NCBI RefSeq assembly: GCF_000428525.1
Contig: NZ_AUAC01000003.1
Location: 434,001-498,000, forward strand
DNA length: 64,000 nucleotides
Origin: Hellea balneolensis DSM 19091
Lineage (GTDB): Bacteria; Pseudomonadota; Alphaproteobacteria; Caulobacterales; Maricaulaceae
Direction: 5' to 3'
How positions within the stretch are numbered: the stretch's first letter is position 1; each line of letters begins with the position of its first letter. Positions 28,726 through 37,612 of this stretch are shown here, one piece after another. Both the position numbers and the translations under genes were made by a program. Below the pieces are notes generated by a model. That model searched no databases. It saw nothing but the letters and a program-made list of their open reading frames with translations, and had not been told where the DNA came from.

Positions 28726-29787
28726 ATGCACAAACTCATTAAAGCTTATTTTATCATTGCTTTTACTAGCTTTGTTTTCGTGGGTAATGCTCTTGCTCAA
28801 ACGGAGAATAGCCGCATTTTTGGTTCTAAAAGTGGCCCAATTGTAGCCGAGGCACAGAGGTATCAACTAGGCAGGCAGCATAAAAAGGCTATTGAGAAAT
28901 TGAATAAGGCCGTTAAAATAGAAGGCCTTACCCCATACGAAGTGTCAACTATACAGAGAATGATAGGGGCATCATATTATTCACTTCGCAATAATAAAAA
29001 GGCCATTCGTGCATTTGACACAGCAATTGAAGCGGGTGGGTTGCTTGATCATGAAGTAAAGACATTTCAGGCGAATATTGCCCAGTTGAATATTGTTGAA
29101 AGAAAATATGCGTTAGGCGCCGAGCAATTAGAGAGCTATTTTCTAGAGGGCGGGCCCCAAAAACCAAACCTGATTAAGCTCATTATACAAGCATATTTTA
29201 AAACTGAGAATTATGAAGCCGCAATTCCCTGGGGAGAAAAGATGTTGAAAGATGATATTGTTCAAACGCGAAAAGAATATGATACATTGTTATTTCTCTT
29301 TGACTCTCCTGAAAAGCGTTCCGAACAAATGATGGTAGCCAATAAAATGGTAAAGTTATGGCCTGAAGATACATCTCTGTCACTACAAGTCGGTTTGTTG
29401 CGCGGGAAGGCCAATAAAGAAGGGGTGGACCCGGTATTGGTGACAGGTCAGTCCTATCTCTTGGAAAAAACTGAAACCCCTTCGTCAACGACAGTTTCTA
29501 ATCAAGAGGCTAAGCCAATTGTTCGAATTCCGGGTATATTTCCAGCTAATGCCGAAAAATCTGGCCACTGTAATTTTCTTTTTGATGTAAATCGCGAAGG
29601 CCGCGTTTTTAATATTCGTACAGTAAGTTGTACTGATATTGTATTTGAAAAACCTTCTATCAAAGCTTTAAAGAAGTGGAGGTATAGTCCAAAAATCATC
29701 AGTGGCGAAGCTGTTGAAAGTAAAAATCTAGAAAATAGAATTTCCTTTAGATTACGCAATCAATTAGGAGAGCTCATTCCCGAGTAA
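28726..29787 (+). CDS. Exported TPR protein with TonB-like C-terminus
   Basis: 353 residues. Signal peptide cleaved near ALAQ (residue about 25). Helical TPR-like repeats run from about 40 to 220. The last 85 residues match the TonB C-terminal domain used by periplasmic energy-transducer relatives, with FLFDVNREGRVFNIR and KKWRYSPK. There is no N-terminal membrane anchor other than the signal, so it may be free in the periplasm. It starts 9 bases after thiC with TTAGGAG upstream and is probably co-transcribed. The gene is A/T-rich compared with thiC. Confidence 0.75.
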   Translation: MHKLIKAYFIIAFTSFVFVGNALAQTENSRIFGSKSGPIVAEAQRYQLGRQHKKAIEKLNKAVKIEGLTPYEVSTIQRMIGASYYSLRNNKKAIRAFDTAIEAGGLLDHEVKTFQANIAQLNIVERKYALGAEQLESYFLEGGPQKPNLIKLIIQAYFKTENYEAAIPWGEKMLKDDIVQTRKEYDTLLFLFDSPEKRSEQMMVANKMVKLWPEDTSLSLQVGLLRGKANKEGVDPVLVTGQSYLLEKTETPSSTTVSNQEAKPIVRIPGIFPANAEKSGHCNFLFDVNREGRVFNIRTVSCTDIVFEKPSIKALKKWRYSPKIISGEAVESKNLENRISFRLRNQLGELIPE

Positions 29788-29896
29788 TCCATGCAGATGT
29801 AAACATTTGTATCTTGTCGCGAGCCGATTGATTAATCCATTAAAAAGTTGCGGCGACCAAGTTCGCGTCGTCGCTATAATGTAAAGGAGCGACATC

Positions 29897-30187
29897 ATGA
29901 CGAAAATCTCAACACTTTAAGCTATTCCAGTTACACTTGGCCTTCTATTACTCGGCGCTTGCGCGTCTGTCGCAACAACACCAGAGCAAGTCGCTGAAGC
30001 CAAAGCGACCAAATCCGTTGCGGACCAGCTGAACCAGACAAAAAGAACAGCAAAGTCGGAAGATGGCAAAATGATTTGTAAGCGAACACAGGCCATAGGC
30101 TCTAAGTTTAACAAAAAAGTCTGTGCCACAGCCGAAGAATGGGAGGCTCGTGCGGCTGCCGATAGAAAGACAACTGAGGGCATATAG
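29897..30187 (+). pseudogene. Small lipoprotein gene with an in-frame TAA at codon 8
   Basis: AAAGGAG precedes ATG 29897, and the frame reads MTKISTL, TAA, then AIPVTLGLLLLGACAS and a further 70 residues to TAG at 30187. The stop splits an otherwise complete lipoprotein signal (lipobox LGAC). The body has ICKRTQAIGSKF...VCATAEEW, a pattern I know from small proteobacterial lipoproteins with a CxR...GS...C...EW core. A single TTA-to-TAA change would explain it. Downstream restart codons are poor, so it is most likely non-functional or a sequencing error. Confidence 0.6.
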
Positions 30188-30291
30188 CGAAGCACAGGGC
30201 CAGGCGCTACCAACTAATCAAGAATTTGTACTAATTGTCTCACTGCTCTTTCGAGATGCGGACCTGACAAAAGGAGTTCGTGGTACCTACG

Positions 30292-30315
30292 CTTAAGCGG
30301 GTTCGCTCGCTTAAG
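30292..30315. repeat. Inverted repeat at the end of the tandem SemiSWEET genes
   Basis: CTTAAGCG and CGCTTAAG flank GGTTCGCT. It overlaps the 3' end of the second SemiSWEET gene and is followed on the plus side by TATTTT. It could be a weak bidirectional terminator between convergent units. Confidence 0.35.
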
Positions 30316-30610
30316 TATTTTCGGGAGCGATGGCCGAGCTTGCGCCCTTTCTCCAAAACCTCTCTCTCACAGCAATCCCGAGAATAGTCGCCGCCAGAGC
30401 GAGAGTTACAGCATTGGCAAGTATAATGGGCATCGCCTTGGACGCGATCCCATAGACAAGCCAAAAGGCGACCCCCAGTGTAAAAAGAGAATACATCATA
30501 AGGCTAATCCCGCCCGTTTGCCGGGTACGGATCACCAGTAAGGCTTGGGGTAAAAATGAGAGCGAGGTTAATATCGCCGCTGCATAACCGAGCCAGACCA
30601 CCGCGCTCAT
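30311..30610 (-). CDS. SemiSWEET (PQ-loop) transporter, second copy
   Basis: 99 residues with three membrane segments. FLPQ follows helix 1, and RTRQTGGISLMMY lies in the loop. Its motif set is very close to the gene at 13517. The start overlaps the upstream SemiSWEET by ATGA, so the two are translated together and may form a heterodimer. The tail after helix 3 is short and basic. A sugar-carrier role is the family function. The actual substrate is unknown. Confidence 0.83.
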   Translation of the reverse strand: MSAVVWLGYAAAILTSLSFLPQALLVIRTRQTGGISLMMYSLFTLGVAFWLVYGIASKAMPIILANAVTLALAATILGIAVRERFWRKGASSAIAPENT

Positions 30611-30903
30611 GCGAAACGCTCCTGTCCCGTGCGGTTCTTTTTAGCCTTATAGCTATTTCTAAATGTTAGGCTGAGGATGATAGATGCCAGGCATAGCGTA
30701 AATGTTTGGGAGAGTATCAAAGGCCAAGACGTCACGAGCACGCCGTAGCTGAGCCACAATATTTTGCCGCTCGTCAACATGCTATACATTAACAGGCTGA
30801 TGCCTGTGGTCACGCCAGTGCGGATGATCATCACGGCTTGGGGAAGGTAAGCCATGGACGTGAGTAGGGCGGCGATAAAGCCAAATAATTCAATCTGTGT
30901 CAT
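30607..30903 (-). CDS. SemiSWEET (PQ-loop) transporter, third copy
   Basis: 98 residues from ATG 30903, chosen for the GGGA just upstream. An ATG at 30912 would add three residues. Three helices, YLPQ after the first, RTGVTTGISLLMY in the loop. It diverges from the other two copies (SGKILWLSYG instead of LGVALWIVYG). Upstream lies about 280 bases without a recognisable gene, holding only short A/T-rich stretches and a GAGA...TCTC hairpin, before the divergent DUF4345-like gene. Confidence 0.78.
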   Translation of the reverse strand: MTQIELFGFIAALLTSMAYLPQAVMIIRTGVTTGISLLMYSMLTSGKILWLSYGVLVTSWPLILSQTFTLCLASIILSLTFRNSYKAKKNRTGQERFA

Positions 30904-31190
30904 ATGTCCCATTTAGCTGAGGCGGAGTTTTCGGGAAGCGCCGTTACACCAATTGACCTATGCAAAAATAAGGGGACTAAAATCATCAAATGATGTGATT
31001 TTGCACGGCTTTGAACAGGATTTGTGCTATTCATAGAATATTAAGAGAGTGAAATTCTCATAATACATGCCTTTTGCTGAAAGAGCGCCATGTGGACTCC
31101 ATACATTGCCGCATGATATGTCTTCACCATCATAACTTGCTTGGGGCGATACCATGCGCCAAACTCCGTACAGAGGCTTAGAGGGAGCAT

Positions 31191-31616
31191 ATGTCCATAT
31201 CAACGCGTATAACTTTGCTTAAAGTTTTAGCATTTCTTCTGCTGATCGGGCCGGGGCTGCTTATGGTGACTGCGCCTGTTACAGGGCTTGGCGGCTTAAC
31301 TGAAATGTTTCTGGATTTTGCTTATCAACCCTATGAGGGCGCGCAGCCCATAACAGGAAAATCTGCGCATTTGCTCAATGCGATACTGGGCGGCATTCTA
31401 GTCGGGTTTGGCGCGATGATCTGGGTAGTTTCACAACATGTCTTGCGCAAAAATATCGCCCTCGGCCGGCGCTTGATTCTAATCCCGCTCATTTGTTGGT
31501 TCATCACTGATAGCCTCGGTTCAGTCCTCACAGGCGCCTGGTTTAACGCGGTTCTGAATGCAGGAATATTCGGCTCTTTCTTGATAGCGCTTTATGCAGG
31601 GAAGGTGGCTGAGTGA
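31191..31616 (+). CDS. DUF4345-like small membrane protein
   Basis: 141 residues with four hydrophobic segments (about 8-26, 62-82, 95-115, 118-137). It resembles DUF4345 membrane proteins, with GKSAHLLNAILGGILVGFGAM in the middle. Function unknown. AGGGAG lies 4-9 bases ahead of the ATG. It stands alone between SemiSWEETs and the first BLUF-like gene. Confidence 0.6.
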   Translation: MSISTRITLLKVLAFLLLIGPGLLMVTAPVTGLGGLTEMFLDFAYQPYEGAQPITGKSAHLLNAILGGILVGFGAMIWVVSQHVLRKNIALGRRLILIPLICWFITDSLGSVLTGAWFNAVLNAGIFGSFLIALYAGKVAE

Positions 31617-31784
31617 GATAGTTTTGGGTGTTATCGCTAAAGGTTCACCGAATAGAACTGGCTTTTGAATCAAAACGGAGTCTTGATTGCCCTAAGTCTC
31701 GAGGCGTTAGTGCTTAATTTACTCCGCTCTTTTCGAGTACATTAAAGTTTTTGTTCTATTATATATGAACGAAGGAGTAAGTTT

Positions 31785-32210
31785 ATGCTTTCTCAAATGA
31801 TATACACATCAACTTCGGCCCCACATGTGACCTTAGAGGATAAGGTCAACGTTGCCTCTTACAGTGTGGCGACTTGTGATGAATTAGGCTTAACGGGCCG
31901 TGTTTTGGTTGTGCCGGAAATGGCGATAAATGTTCTTGAAGGTCCAGAGGCTATTGTAAGTGCCTATGTGGCTGCGATCAGAGACGATGCCCTCATTGAC
32001 CTCTTAATTGTGCATAATACAAAGGCCATAGAGGAGCATGAATTTGACGATTATTCCGTCTGGATGACATATAAGCCCGATGAAACTCCAATAAGGGGCG
32101 TTTATCGCCTGACGCCTGACAATTTTGAACAGGCCTTGCCCAAAAATTTACCTCTTAAGACGCGATTATTCATTGAAGCAAACTTTGCCGATCACGGGCT
32201 GGAAGTCTAA
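31785..32210 (+). CDS. BLUF-like protein lacking key flavin contacts, copy 1
   Basis: 141 residues. The fold signature of BLUF blue-light sensors is visible: [10 protein letters not shown] at the start (the Tyr equals AppA Tyr21), GLTGRVL near residue 38, and NVLEGPEAI near 50. Aligned by eye with AppA, the flavin-contact Asn45 is Cys, Gln63 is Asn, and the Trp near 104 is Tyr. Loss of the Asn and Gln argues against normal flavin photochemistry, so it may be a protein-interaction relic. AAGGAG precedes the ATG. Its stop overlaps that of the opposite LLM gene. A paralogue lies at 35380. Confidence 0.6.
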   Translation: MLSQMIYTSTSAPHVTLEDKVNVASYSVATCDELGLTGRVLVVPEMAINVLEGPEAIVSAYVAAIRDDALIDLLIVHNTKAIEEHEFDDYSVWMTYKPDETPIRGVYRLTPDNFEQALPKNLPLKTRLFIEANFADHGLEV

Positions 32211-33223
32211 GCGACTTTCTGTAAAGCAATTCTGCTCTGCACGCCCATCGTCAGTTCCATGCTCTTCTCTCGCGCCGCCTGATCATAAAACGGCATGGAG
32301 ATGATATATTCATCGGGTTGTAGCTGCTCTTGGAAGCTCGACAGCCGGGTTGCGACTTGGTCGGGGGTGCCGACACAGCTAGCGGCGAGCATACTCTCGA
32401 CATGGGACGCGATTTGCGGCGGCACTTTTAAATCTTCAACGGGGGCGGGGACTAAGCCGCGCTTGTTTGTAACCATACCGACAAAGGATTGGACAAGGCT
32501 CGAGAAGTGAAACCGGGCTTCGGTTTCAGTATCGGCGGCAAAGACGCTACACGCCATCATAAAATAGGGGCGCTCCAGATATTTGGACGGCTTGAAATCG
32601 CGGCGGTAAATATCTGCGGCGTCGAACAAGTGCTGCGGCGCAAAGTGGGAGGCAAAGGCATAAGGTAATCCCAAATGTGCGGCGAGCTGTGCCCCAAAGA
32701 GGGACGAGCCCAAAATCCAGACGGGCACTTCGGTGCCTTCGCCGGGAATAGCGCGGACAGGGAGCGGCGCGTTTTCATCTCGGTTGGCGAGCAGTTGCAT
32801 TAGCTCCACGACATCTTGCGGGAATTGATTGGCTGAGAGGGTACTGTCTTTCCTAAGCGCTCGAATAACATTGCGGTCGCCGCCTGGTGCGCGGCCCAAT
32901 CCAAGGTCGATACGGTCCGGGTGCAGCGTGGCGAGTGTGCCAAATTGCTCGGCAATAGTTAGGGGTGAATGATTGGGCAGCATAATGCCGCCAGCGCCGA
33001 GGCGGATGCTCGATGTCTGCGCCGCGATATGCGCAATCAGGACAGAGGTCGCGGAGCTAGCGACGCTCGCCATATTATGGTGCTCGGCATACCAGACGCG
33101 GTTATAGCCGAGGCGTTCTGCGGACCTCGCCGTGCTCACGCAATCTTTAAAGCTTTGTGCAATATTGCTGCCTTCGGTAACGCGGGCAAGATCTAGGATA
33201 GAAAAGGGAATGCTCATATCCAT
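32207..33223 (-). CDS. LLM class flavin-dependent oxidoreductase (MsnO8 family)
   Basis: 338 residues. Luciferase-like monooxygenase pattern: [17 protein letters not shown] near residue 43, [12 protein letters not shown] near 76, [11 protein letters not shown] near 105 and PVWILGSS near 165. These are typical of the MsnO8/LLM subgroup that uses reduced FMN. The substrate is unknown. An ATG six bases downstream of the first is also possible as start. It faces the secreted hypothetical at 33347 and converges on the BLUF-like gene with overlapping stop codons. Confidence 0.88.
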   Translation of the reverse strand: MDMSIPFSILDLARVTEGSNIAQSFKDCVSTARSAERLGYNRVWYAEHHNMASVASSATSVLIAHIAAQTSSIRLGAGGIMLPNHSPLTIAEQFGTLATLHPDRIDLGLGRAPGGDRNVIRALRKDSTLSANQFPQDVVELMQLLANRDENAPLPVRAIPGEGTEVPVWILGSSLFGAQLAAHLGLPYAFASHFAPQHLFDAADIYRRDFKPSKYLERPYFMMACSVFAADTETEARFHFSSLVQSFVGMVTNKRGLVPAPVEDLKVPPQIASHVESMLAASCVGTPDQVATRLSSFQEQLQPDEYIISMPFYDQAAREKSMELTMGVQSRIALQKVA

Positions 33224-33346
33224 AAGATGCTATGCGGCGCGGCTAAAATCAATGTTCATATATGAATACAGTCCAAAAGCGGATTTCAGGCCATGTTCAG
33301 CTCTATGGCGCTAGGAGCAGTCCGTAAGTCTATTGGAAACAATGAA

Positions 33347-33874
33347 ATGAAAATGCGACCCCTATGCGCGGCGGTGCTCGGCGTGATGATGTTTTCGGAC
33401 AGTGCATTTGCGCTGAGCTGTATGCGTCCTGATTTGGTCAAGACCTTGGAAGAGGCCAAAACCAGTGAAAAGCTCTATTATATTTTGGTTGGGAAATTTG
33501 TCCCGCTCAACCCTCCGGCTAAGACCGAGTTTAATGGTGGATATGTATCGCCGGAAGATCAGTTCAAACCCAAGCCCCCTGTGATCACGCAAAGCTATTT
33601 TCAAGGCTATTCCTTGGCACAGGATCCGCGCCGGGATAGCCATCTAACGCGCTTTCCTGTGGATATAGAGACGAGCTGTGTTGGGCCGTGGTGTTCGGGC
33701 GTGCCGTCAGGGGATCGGGAGATCATTGCTTTTGTTGAGGCGCGTGACGGACAACCCTCACTGCTAAAAATATCGCCATGCCCTTATTGGACCTTTGGCG
33801 CAGAGCCTGAAAGCGTTAAAAAATTGCGCGTTTGCCTTGGTAAGACCTGTGAGTCTGAAGCGCCTGACTGGTAA
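33347..33874 (+). CDS. Secreted Cys-containing hypothetical protein
   Basis: 175 residues from ATG 33347 (GGAAA 7 bases upstream). The open frame extends to 33293 but without a signal-like start. A signal peptide ends near FALSC. The mature part has about eight Cys (SCMRP, SCVGPWCSG, SPCPYW, RVCLGKTCES), consistent with disulfides in the periplasm. No family is recognised. It is followed after 54 bases by a MAPEG gene. Confidence 0.6.
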   Translation: MKMRPLCAAVLGVMMFSDSAFALSCMRPDLVKTLEEAKTSEKLYYILVGKFVPLNPPAKTEFNGGYVSPEDQFKPKPPVITQSYFQGYSLAQDPRRDSHLTRFPVDIETSCVGPWCSGVPSGDREIIAFVEARDGQPSLLKISPCPYWTFGAEPESVKKLRVCLGKTCESEAPDW

Positions 33875-33928
33875 GCTCTTGCTAATTCCTTTTTATTTGC
33901 CCAAAATCAAATAAAAGGGGATTAAACG

Positions 33929-34345
33929 ATGTCACATTTTCTAACGCCGGCGCTCGCGCTGATCATATGGACGCTTATCATGATGATGGTTATGTATAAG
34001 CGGCGCATTCCGGCTATGGCGGCGATTTCGAAACGCACACAGGATTTTATCGACGATCCGGCTTTGGGTAATAAACTGCCGGCCTCAGCGCGCTGGGCCG
34101 CAGATAATTTTAACCACTTACATGAAAATCCGACGATATTTTACGCCCTAATGTTCGTGATATTTCTCATGGATAAAGTCACGCCGCTCGCGCTCTATTG
34201 CGCTTGGGCTTATGTCGCTATTCGGATCGTGCATTCCCTTGTGCAGATCACCACGAATAATGTGTTGGTGCGTTTTGGCTTATTTGTGCTGAGCGCGCTT
34301 ATGCTTATTATTATGGCGCTCAGCATGGCGGCGCGGCTTATATAG
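33929..34345 (+). CDS. MAPEG family membrane protein
   Basis: 138 residues with four membrane helices. The signature ADNFNHLHENPTIFYAL near residue 57 and RIVHSLVQITTNN near 92 match MAPEG proteins (membrane-associated eicosanoid/glutathione metabolism). Bacterial members have no settled role. Ribosome site AGGGGAT precedes the ATG. It converges with the lipoprotein gene, overlapping by 8 bases. Confidence 0.85.
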   Translation: MSHFLTPALALIIWTLIMMMVMYKRRIPAMAAISKRTQDFIDDPALGNKLPASARWAADNFNHLHENPTIFYALMFVIFLMDKVTPLALYCAWAYVAIRIVHSLVQITTNNVLVRFGLFVLSALMLIIMALSMAARLI

Positions 34346-34886
34346 ACTCGCTTTGCGCTGCAAGATAATCGGTTTTAAAGGTGTCGCAGCTATCTCTTGG
34401 GGCCGGCGTGTCCATGCCTGAAACAATGCGCCAATTCCCGCTATTATCTTTCGCCATGGAAAGCTGGTTCACGCCGCAGCCGACAATCTTGCCGTCAAAG
34501 GATATGACAAAGGGTGCCCAGACGGTTGCGAGCTTTCTATATTCCTCGGCGCGTAATCCAAATATCTCTTCATAGGCTTGCCCTGTCTCTAGGGTGCCAA
34601 CCCAATCCCGCCAGCGCTCAAGGCCATCTGGCTCGACGCTGCCATCTGCTTTGACCCGGCTGAGTCGTCCATGCTCATGGAATATACGATCCACCATGTC
34701 CGTGTCGCCGCGATACATGGCTATCATCATGGCATAGGCCGTGCCTTGGGGCGTTGAGAGATCTATAGTCGCGCTGGCATATTCAATTGGGGTGTTATCC
34801 TTCGCGGCGGACTGTATGTCCTTGTTGGAACATGCAGCCGTAAGCGATAATATGAAACATGTTGCGAAAACTTTGCGTATAGTCAT
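34338..34886 (-). CDS. Lipoprotein with NTF2/SnoaL-like domain
   Basis: 182 residues. Lipobox LTAAC near residue 19. The body starts with a helix STPQGTAYAMMIAMYRGDTDMVD, then short strands WAPFVISFDGKIVGCGVNQLSM and NWRIVSGM, the helix-then-sheet layout of NTF2-like (SnoaL/DUF4440) folds. No catalytic residues can be assigned. A stalled or binding role at the inner face of the outer membrane is possible. Confidence 0.55.
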   Translation of the reverse strand: MTIRKVFATCFILSLTAACSNKDIQSAAKDNTPIEYASATIDLSTPQGTAYAMMIAMYRGDTDMVDRIFHEHGRLSRVKADGSVEPDGLERWRDWVGTLETGQAYEEIFGLRAEEYRKLATVWAPFVISFDGKIVGCGVNQLSMAKDNSGNWRIVSGMDTPAPRDSCDTFKTDYLAAQSESI

Positions 34887-34966
34887 GGTTTGGCCTGTTA
34901 ATCTCTATTAGTTTGCGCCTTAATCATCGCTGTTCTATCCACGGGGTCAAGTCTTGTGGAGGTTTC

Positions 34967-35269
34967 ATGTCTGTATTCGTTTTGGCCCAATTTCAAATTC
35001 ATGACCCTTCGGGTTATGCAAAATATGTCGAGATCGCGACGCCGATATTTATGCGCGAAGGGGTTAAGGTTTTAGCCAATGATGAAGCGCCGCAACCGAT
35101 TACGCCTGGGCAGAAGACCGATAAGGTTGTCTTGCTCGAATTTCGGGATCACGACCATTATAAACATTTTTTTACGCAGCCGGATTACATAGAGGCCGCC
35201 AAGCACCGCGACGCGGCATCCACGATTACAGCCATGCAATTTAAACGGTTTGAAGGCTTTCCGGGTTAA
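34967..35269 (+). CDS. DUF1330-like small protein
   Basis: 100 residues from ATG 34967 (GGAGG upstream). The ferredoxin-like pattern LAQFQIHDPSGYAKYVE, LLEFRDHDHYKHFF and PDYIEAAKHRDAAS is that of DUF1330/dimeric alpha-beta-barrel proteins. Function unknown. It lies between a divergent lipoprotein gene and the second BLUF-like gene. Confidence 0.75.
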   Translation: MSVFVLAQFQIHDPSGYAKYVEIATPIFMREGVKVLANDEAPQPITPGQKTDKVVLLEFRDHDHYKHFFTQPDYIEAAKHRDAASTITAMQFKRFEGFPG

Positions 35270-35379
35270 ACCGCCTGACATTGTTTACATTTCGTAAAGG
35301 CTAAATCTAAACGCTGTTACAACGAAACGGGTGTATTCTGCGTTAACGTTTATACGGGTCGCAACACAGATAACTTTTA

Positions 35380-35814
35380 ATGCCTTTATCACAATTAATA
35401 TATACCTCTACCTGCACGGCAGAGCTGACGCCTAAGCTGTCTCATGAGATGTCCTATCAAAGCATACAAGTCTGCCAGCAATTAGGTCTGACAGGACGTG
35501 TTTTTGCAAATGATATTACAGCCTTCGCAATGACCGAGGGGCCGACGGAGCTGGTAAAAAAATACTATCATGCTGTTTCAGTGGATCCCTTGGTTGAAAC
35601 TATTTTACTACATGTTGATCGGCCTATTCCAAAACGAGAATTCTCTGACTATCGCGTTCTTCTAAATTCCAAAGAGCGCTATGATTACGGCCCGGCTATT
35701 GGTGTCTTAACACCTGAAACATTAGAGCAAGCCTTGCCCTCTCATCCGTCCTCACGCCTGCGGATTATGGTTGAGGCTTTTAAAGAGGACGTTTTGGGAG
35801 TCGAAGCTATTTAG
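35380..35814 (+). CDS. BLUF-like protein lacking key flavin contacts, copy 2
   Basis: 144 residues, a paralogue of the gene at 31785: QLIYTSTCTAELT, QLGLTGRVF and MTEGPTEL align throughout. The BLUF Tyr is kept, but the position of AppA Asn45 is Cys (QVCQQLGLTG), Gln63 is Ala (AFAMTEG) and the Trp region is SDYRV. The flavin pocket is therefore even more degraded than in copy 1. Both copies keep a Cys in the same place. Role unknown. Upstream is a 110-base gap with no clear ribosome site. Confidence 0.58.
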   Translation: MPLSQLIYTSTCTAELTPKLSHEMSYQSIQVCQQLGLTGRVFANDITAFAMTEGPTELVKKYYHAVSVDPLVETILLHVDRPIPKREFSDYRVLLNSKERYDYGPAIGVLTPETLEQALPSHPSSRLRIMVEAFKEDVLGVEAI

Positions 35815-35925
35815 CTTTAAGGCTCGAAAACTAGGTCTTAGGCCGATTTATCCACACATATGTTCATTATTTGTTCTTGTTAATTCAGGAATAAAGTCCT
35901 AGGAATATAGTCTCTAGGACATCAC

Positions 35926-37050
35926 ATGGCAAAACCGCATCTTATACCCTTTAAGCATATCAAACCCCGTCTTGAGAAAGGACGCGGCGCGCGCAGTAAT
36001 GAGAGCGGACGTTATGAGACAGACCGCCGCGAGCGATTTGAGGATGGCTGGGGCAGCTTGGCTGACTCGGATAAAAAGGGACGCCGCACGACCGTTACGA
36101 TAGAGCGGCCCAAAACCATTATCAATCGAGTCAACTCTCCCTATGTGGGTTTTGACCGTTCCATCAATCCTTACCGGGGATGCGAGCATGGCTGCATTTA
36201 TTGTTTTGCAAGGCCCACACATGCTTATCATGGTTTGTCTCCGGGACTGGATTTCGAAACCCGCCTTTTTGCTAAACCTGACGCGCCGCAAATGCTGGTC
36301 AAAGAGTTGTCCAATCCCCGCTACAAGGTAAAGTCTATTGCCATCGGCACAAATATGGATGCTTATCAACCGATAGAGAAAGAATTGCGGATTATTCGCG
36401 GTGTATTGCGGGTGTTATCTGATTTTAATCACCCTGTATCGCTTTTGACAAAGTCCAACCTTATTATTCGGGACATTGATATTTTGGCGCCTATGGCAGA
36501 GCGCAATTTATGTCGGGCTATGATATCCATAACCACTCAGGACAGGGCGTTGGCGCGGGCGATGGAGCCGCGTTGCCCGACGCCAGAGCGCCGCTTCGAA
36601 GCCCTGGAAAAGCTCGCCCAAGCGGGTATTCGTACGGGGATTATGTTGGGCCCGATGATACCCGGCCTTAATGACAGCGAGATGGAAAGCATTATGAGGC
36701 GCGCCGCTGATCTGGGGGCCAGCTATTCAGCTTATACCATTTTGCGGTTGCCTCAGGAGGTCTCGCCGCTATTCCAAGAATGGCTGCAGGCTTTTACGCC
36801 AAACCGCGCAAGCCGAATTATGAAACATATTCGGTCTATGAATGGTGGGCGGGATTATGATCCGGCCTGGTCCAGAGGCGGCGAAATCCGCACGCCCTTT
36901 GCACAGCTTATCGCAAAACGTTACCGCTTTGCTCAGACCCGTTACGGGCTGATTCAAGGCGAGAGCAGCGCGCATTCGCGGCATAGTTTGGATTGTAGCC
37001 AGTTCAGAATTCCGACACATATAACGGGGCAGGGCGAGCTCTTTGCGTGA
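35926..37050 (+). CDS. PA0069 family radical SAM protein
   Basis: 374 residues. CxxxCxxC cluster motif CEHGCIYC near residue 87, with NPYRG before it and FARPTHAYHGLSPGLDFE after it, all characteristic of the PA0069/Rv2578c radical SAM family related to SplB. LTKSNLIIRDIDIL and MLGPMIPGLND are also conserved. The reaction is not established for the family. It stands alone, followed by the cspA leader. Confidence 0.92.
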   Translation: MAKPHLIPFKHIKPRLEKGRGARSNESGRYETDRRERFEDGWGSLADSDKKGRRTTVTIERPKTIINRVNSPYVGFDRSINPYRGCEHGCIYCFARPTHAYHGLSPGLDFETRLFAKPDAPQMLVKELSNPRYKVKSIAIGTNMDAYQPIEKELRIIRGVLRVLSDFNHPVSLLTKSNLIIRDIDILAPMAERNLCRAMISITTQDRALARAMEPRCPTPERRFEALEKLAQAGIRTGIMLGPMIPGLNDSEMESIMRRAADLGASYSAYTILRLPQEVSPLFQEWLQAFTPNRASRIMKHIRSMNGGRDYDPAWSRGGEIRTPFAQLIAKRYRFAQTRYGLIQGESSAHSRHSLDCSQFRIPTHITGQGELFA

Positions 37051-37238
37051 AGCGTCATAAAATCATCACTTGCAATGAGCCTTCATCCCGCCCATATGAG
37101 CATTACTCGATTATGGCCAGACAATCCGGCTGACTAACCGCGCAAACGATCGCACGGCAAATGTTTTTTCTTCCAAGTCGAATGCCCGCAATCTCCATAC
37201 TGAGGTTTGCAACTTATATGACGTGAAAGGAAATACCC

Positions 37239-37460
37239 ATGTCAGACGAAATGAAAACAGGAACAGTTAAGTTCTTCAATACAACAAAAGGCTTCGGCTT
37301 TATCCAACCTGAAGATGGCGGAACGGACGTATTTGTCCACATCTCTGCTGTTCAGCGCTCAGGTCTTGACGGACTTAACGAAGGTGACAAAGTCTCTTTC
37401 GATACCGCCATTGACCAACGCTCAGGCAAAACAGCCGTTGACAACGTCAAAATGGCCTAA
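37239..37460 (+). CDS. cspA: Cold-shock protein
   Basis: 73 residues. Single OB-fold with RNP1 KGFGFIQ and RNP2 VFVHIS, which bind single-stranded nucleic acids. GTVKFFN near the N-terminus and an acidic middle are typical. A 188-base leader without a gene precedes it, as expected for cold-regulated translation. AAAGGAAA is the ribosome site. A strong terminator follows 21 bases after the stop. Confidence 0.95.
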   Translation: MSDEMKTGTVKFFNTTKGFGFIQPEDGGTDVFVHISAVQRSGLDGLNEGDKVSFDTAIDQRSGKTAVDNVKMA

Positions 37461-37481
37461 GGCAACTGTCTTACAAATAAG

Positions 37482-37514
37482 ACCCTCATCCGCTAAGCGG
37501 GTGAGGGTTTTTTT
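37482..37514 (+). terminator. Rho-independent terminator of cspA
   Basis: ACCCTCATCCGC and GCGGGTGAGGGT form a 12-bp stem around TAA, followed by seven T. It ends the cspA transcript. Confidence 0.9.
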
Positions 37515-37612
37515 ATGCGCTCTCAAAGCTGTAATTTCACAATTCCGTCATTTGCATGTGGCGGTTTAGTTGATATCAACACGCAATAACTCAGAAGATA
37601 GAAGGCTAAGTC

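Noticed and set aside
30913-31190. A riboswitch or small RNA in the 278-base gap
   Set aside because: No conserved aptamer core was recognised. Only short A/T-rich stretches and a weak hairpin are visible.
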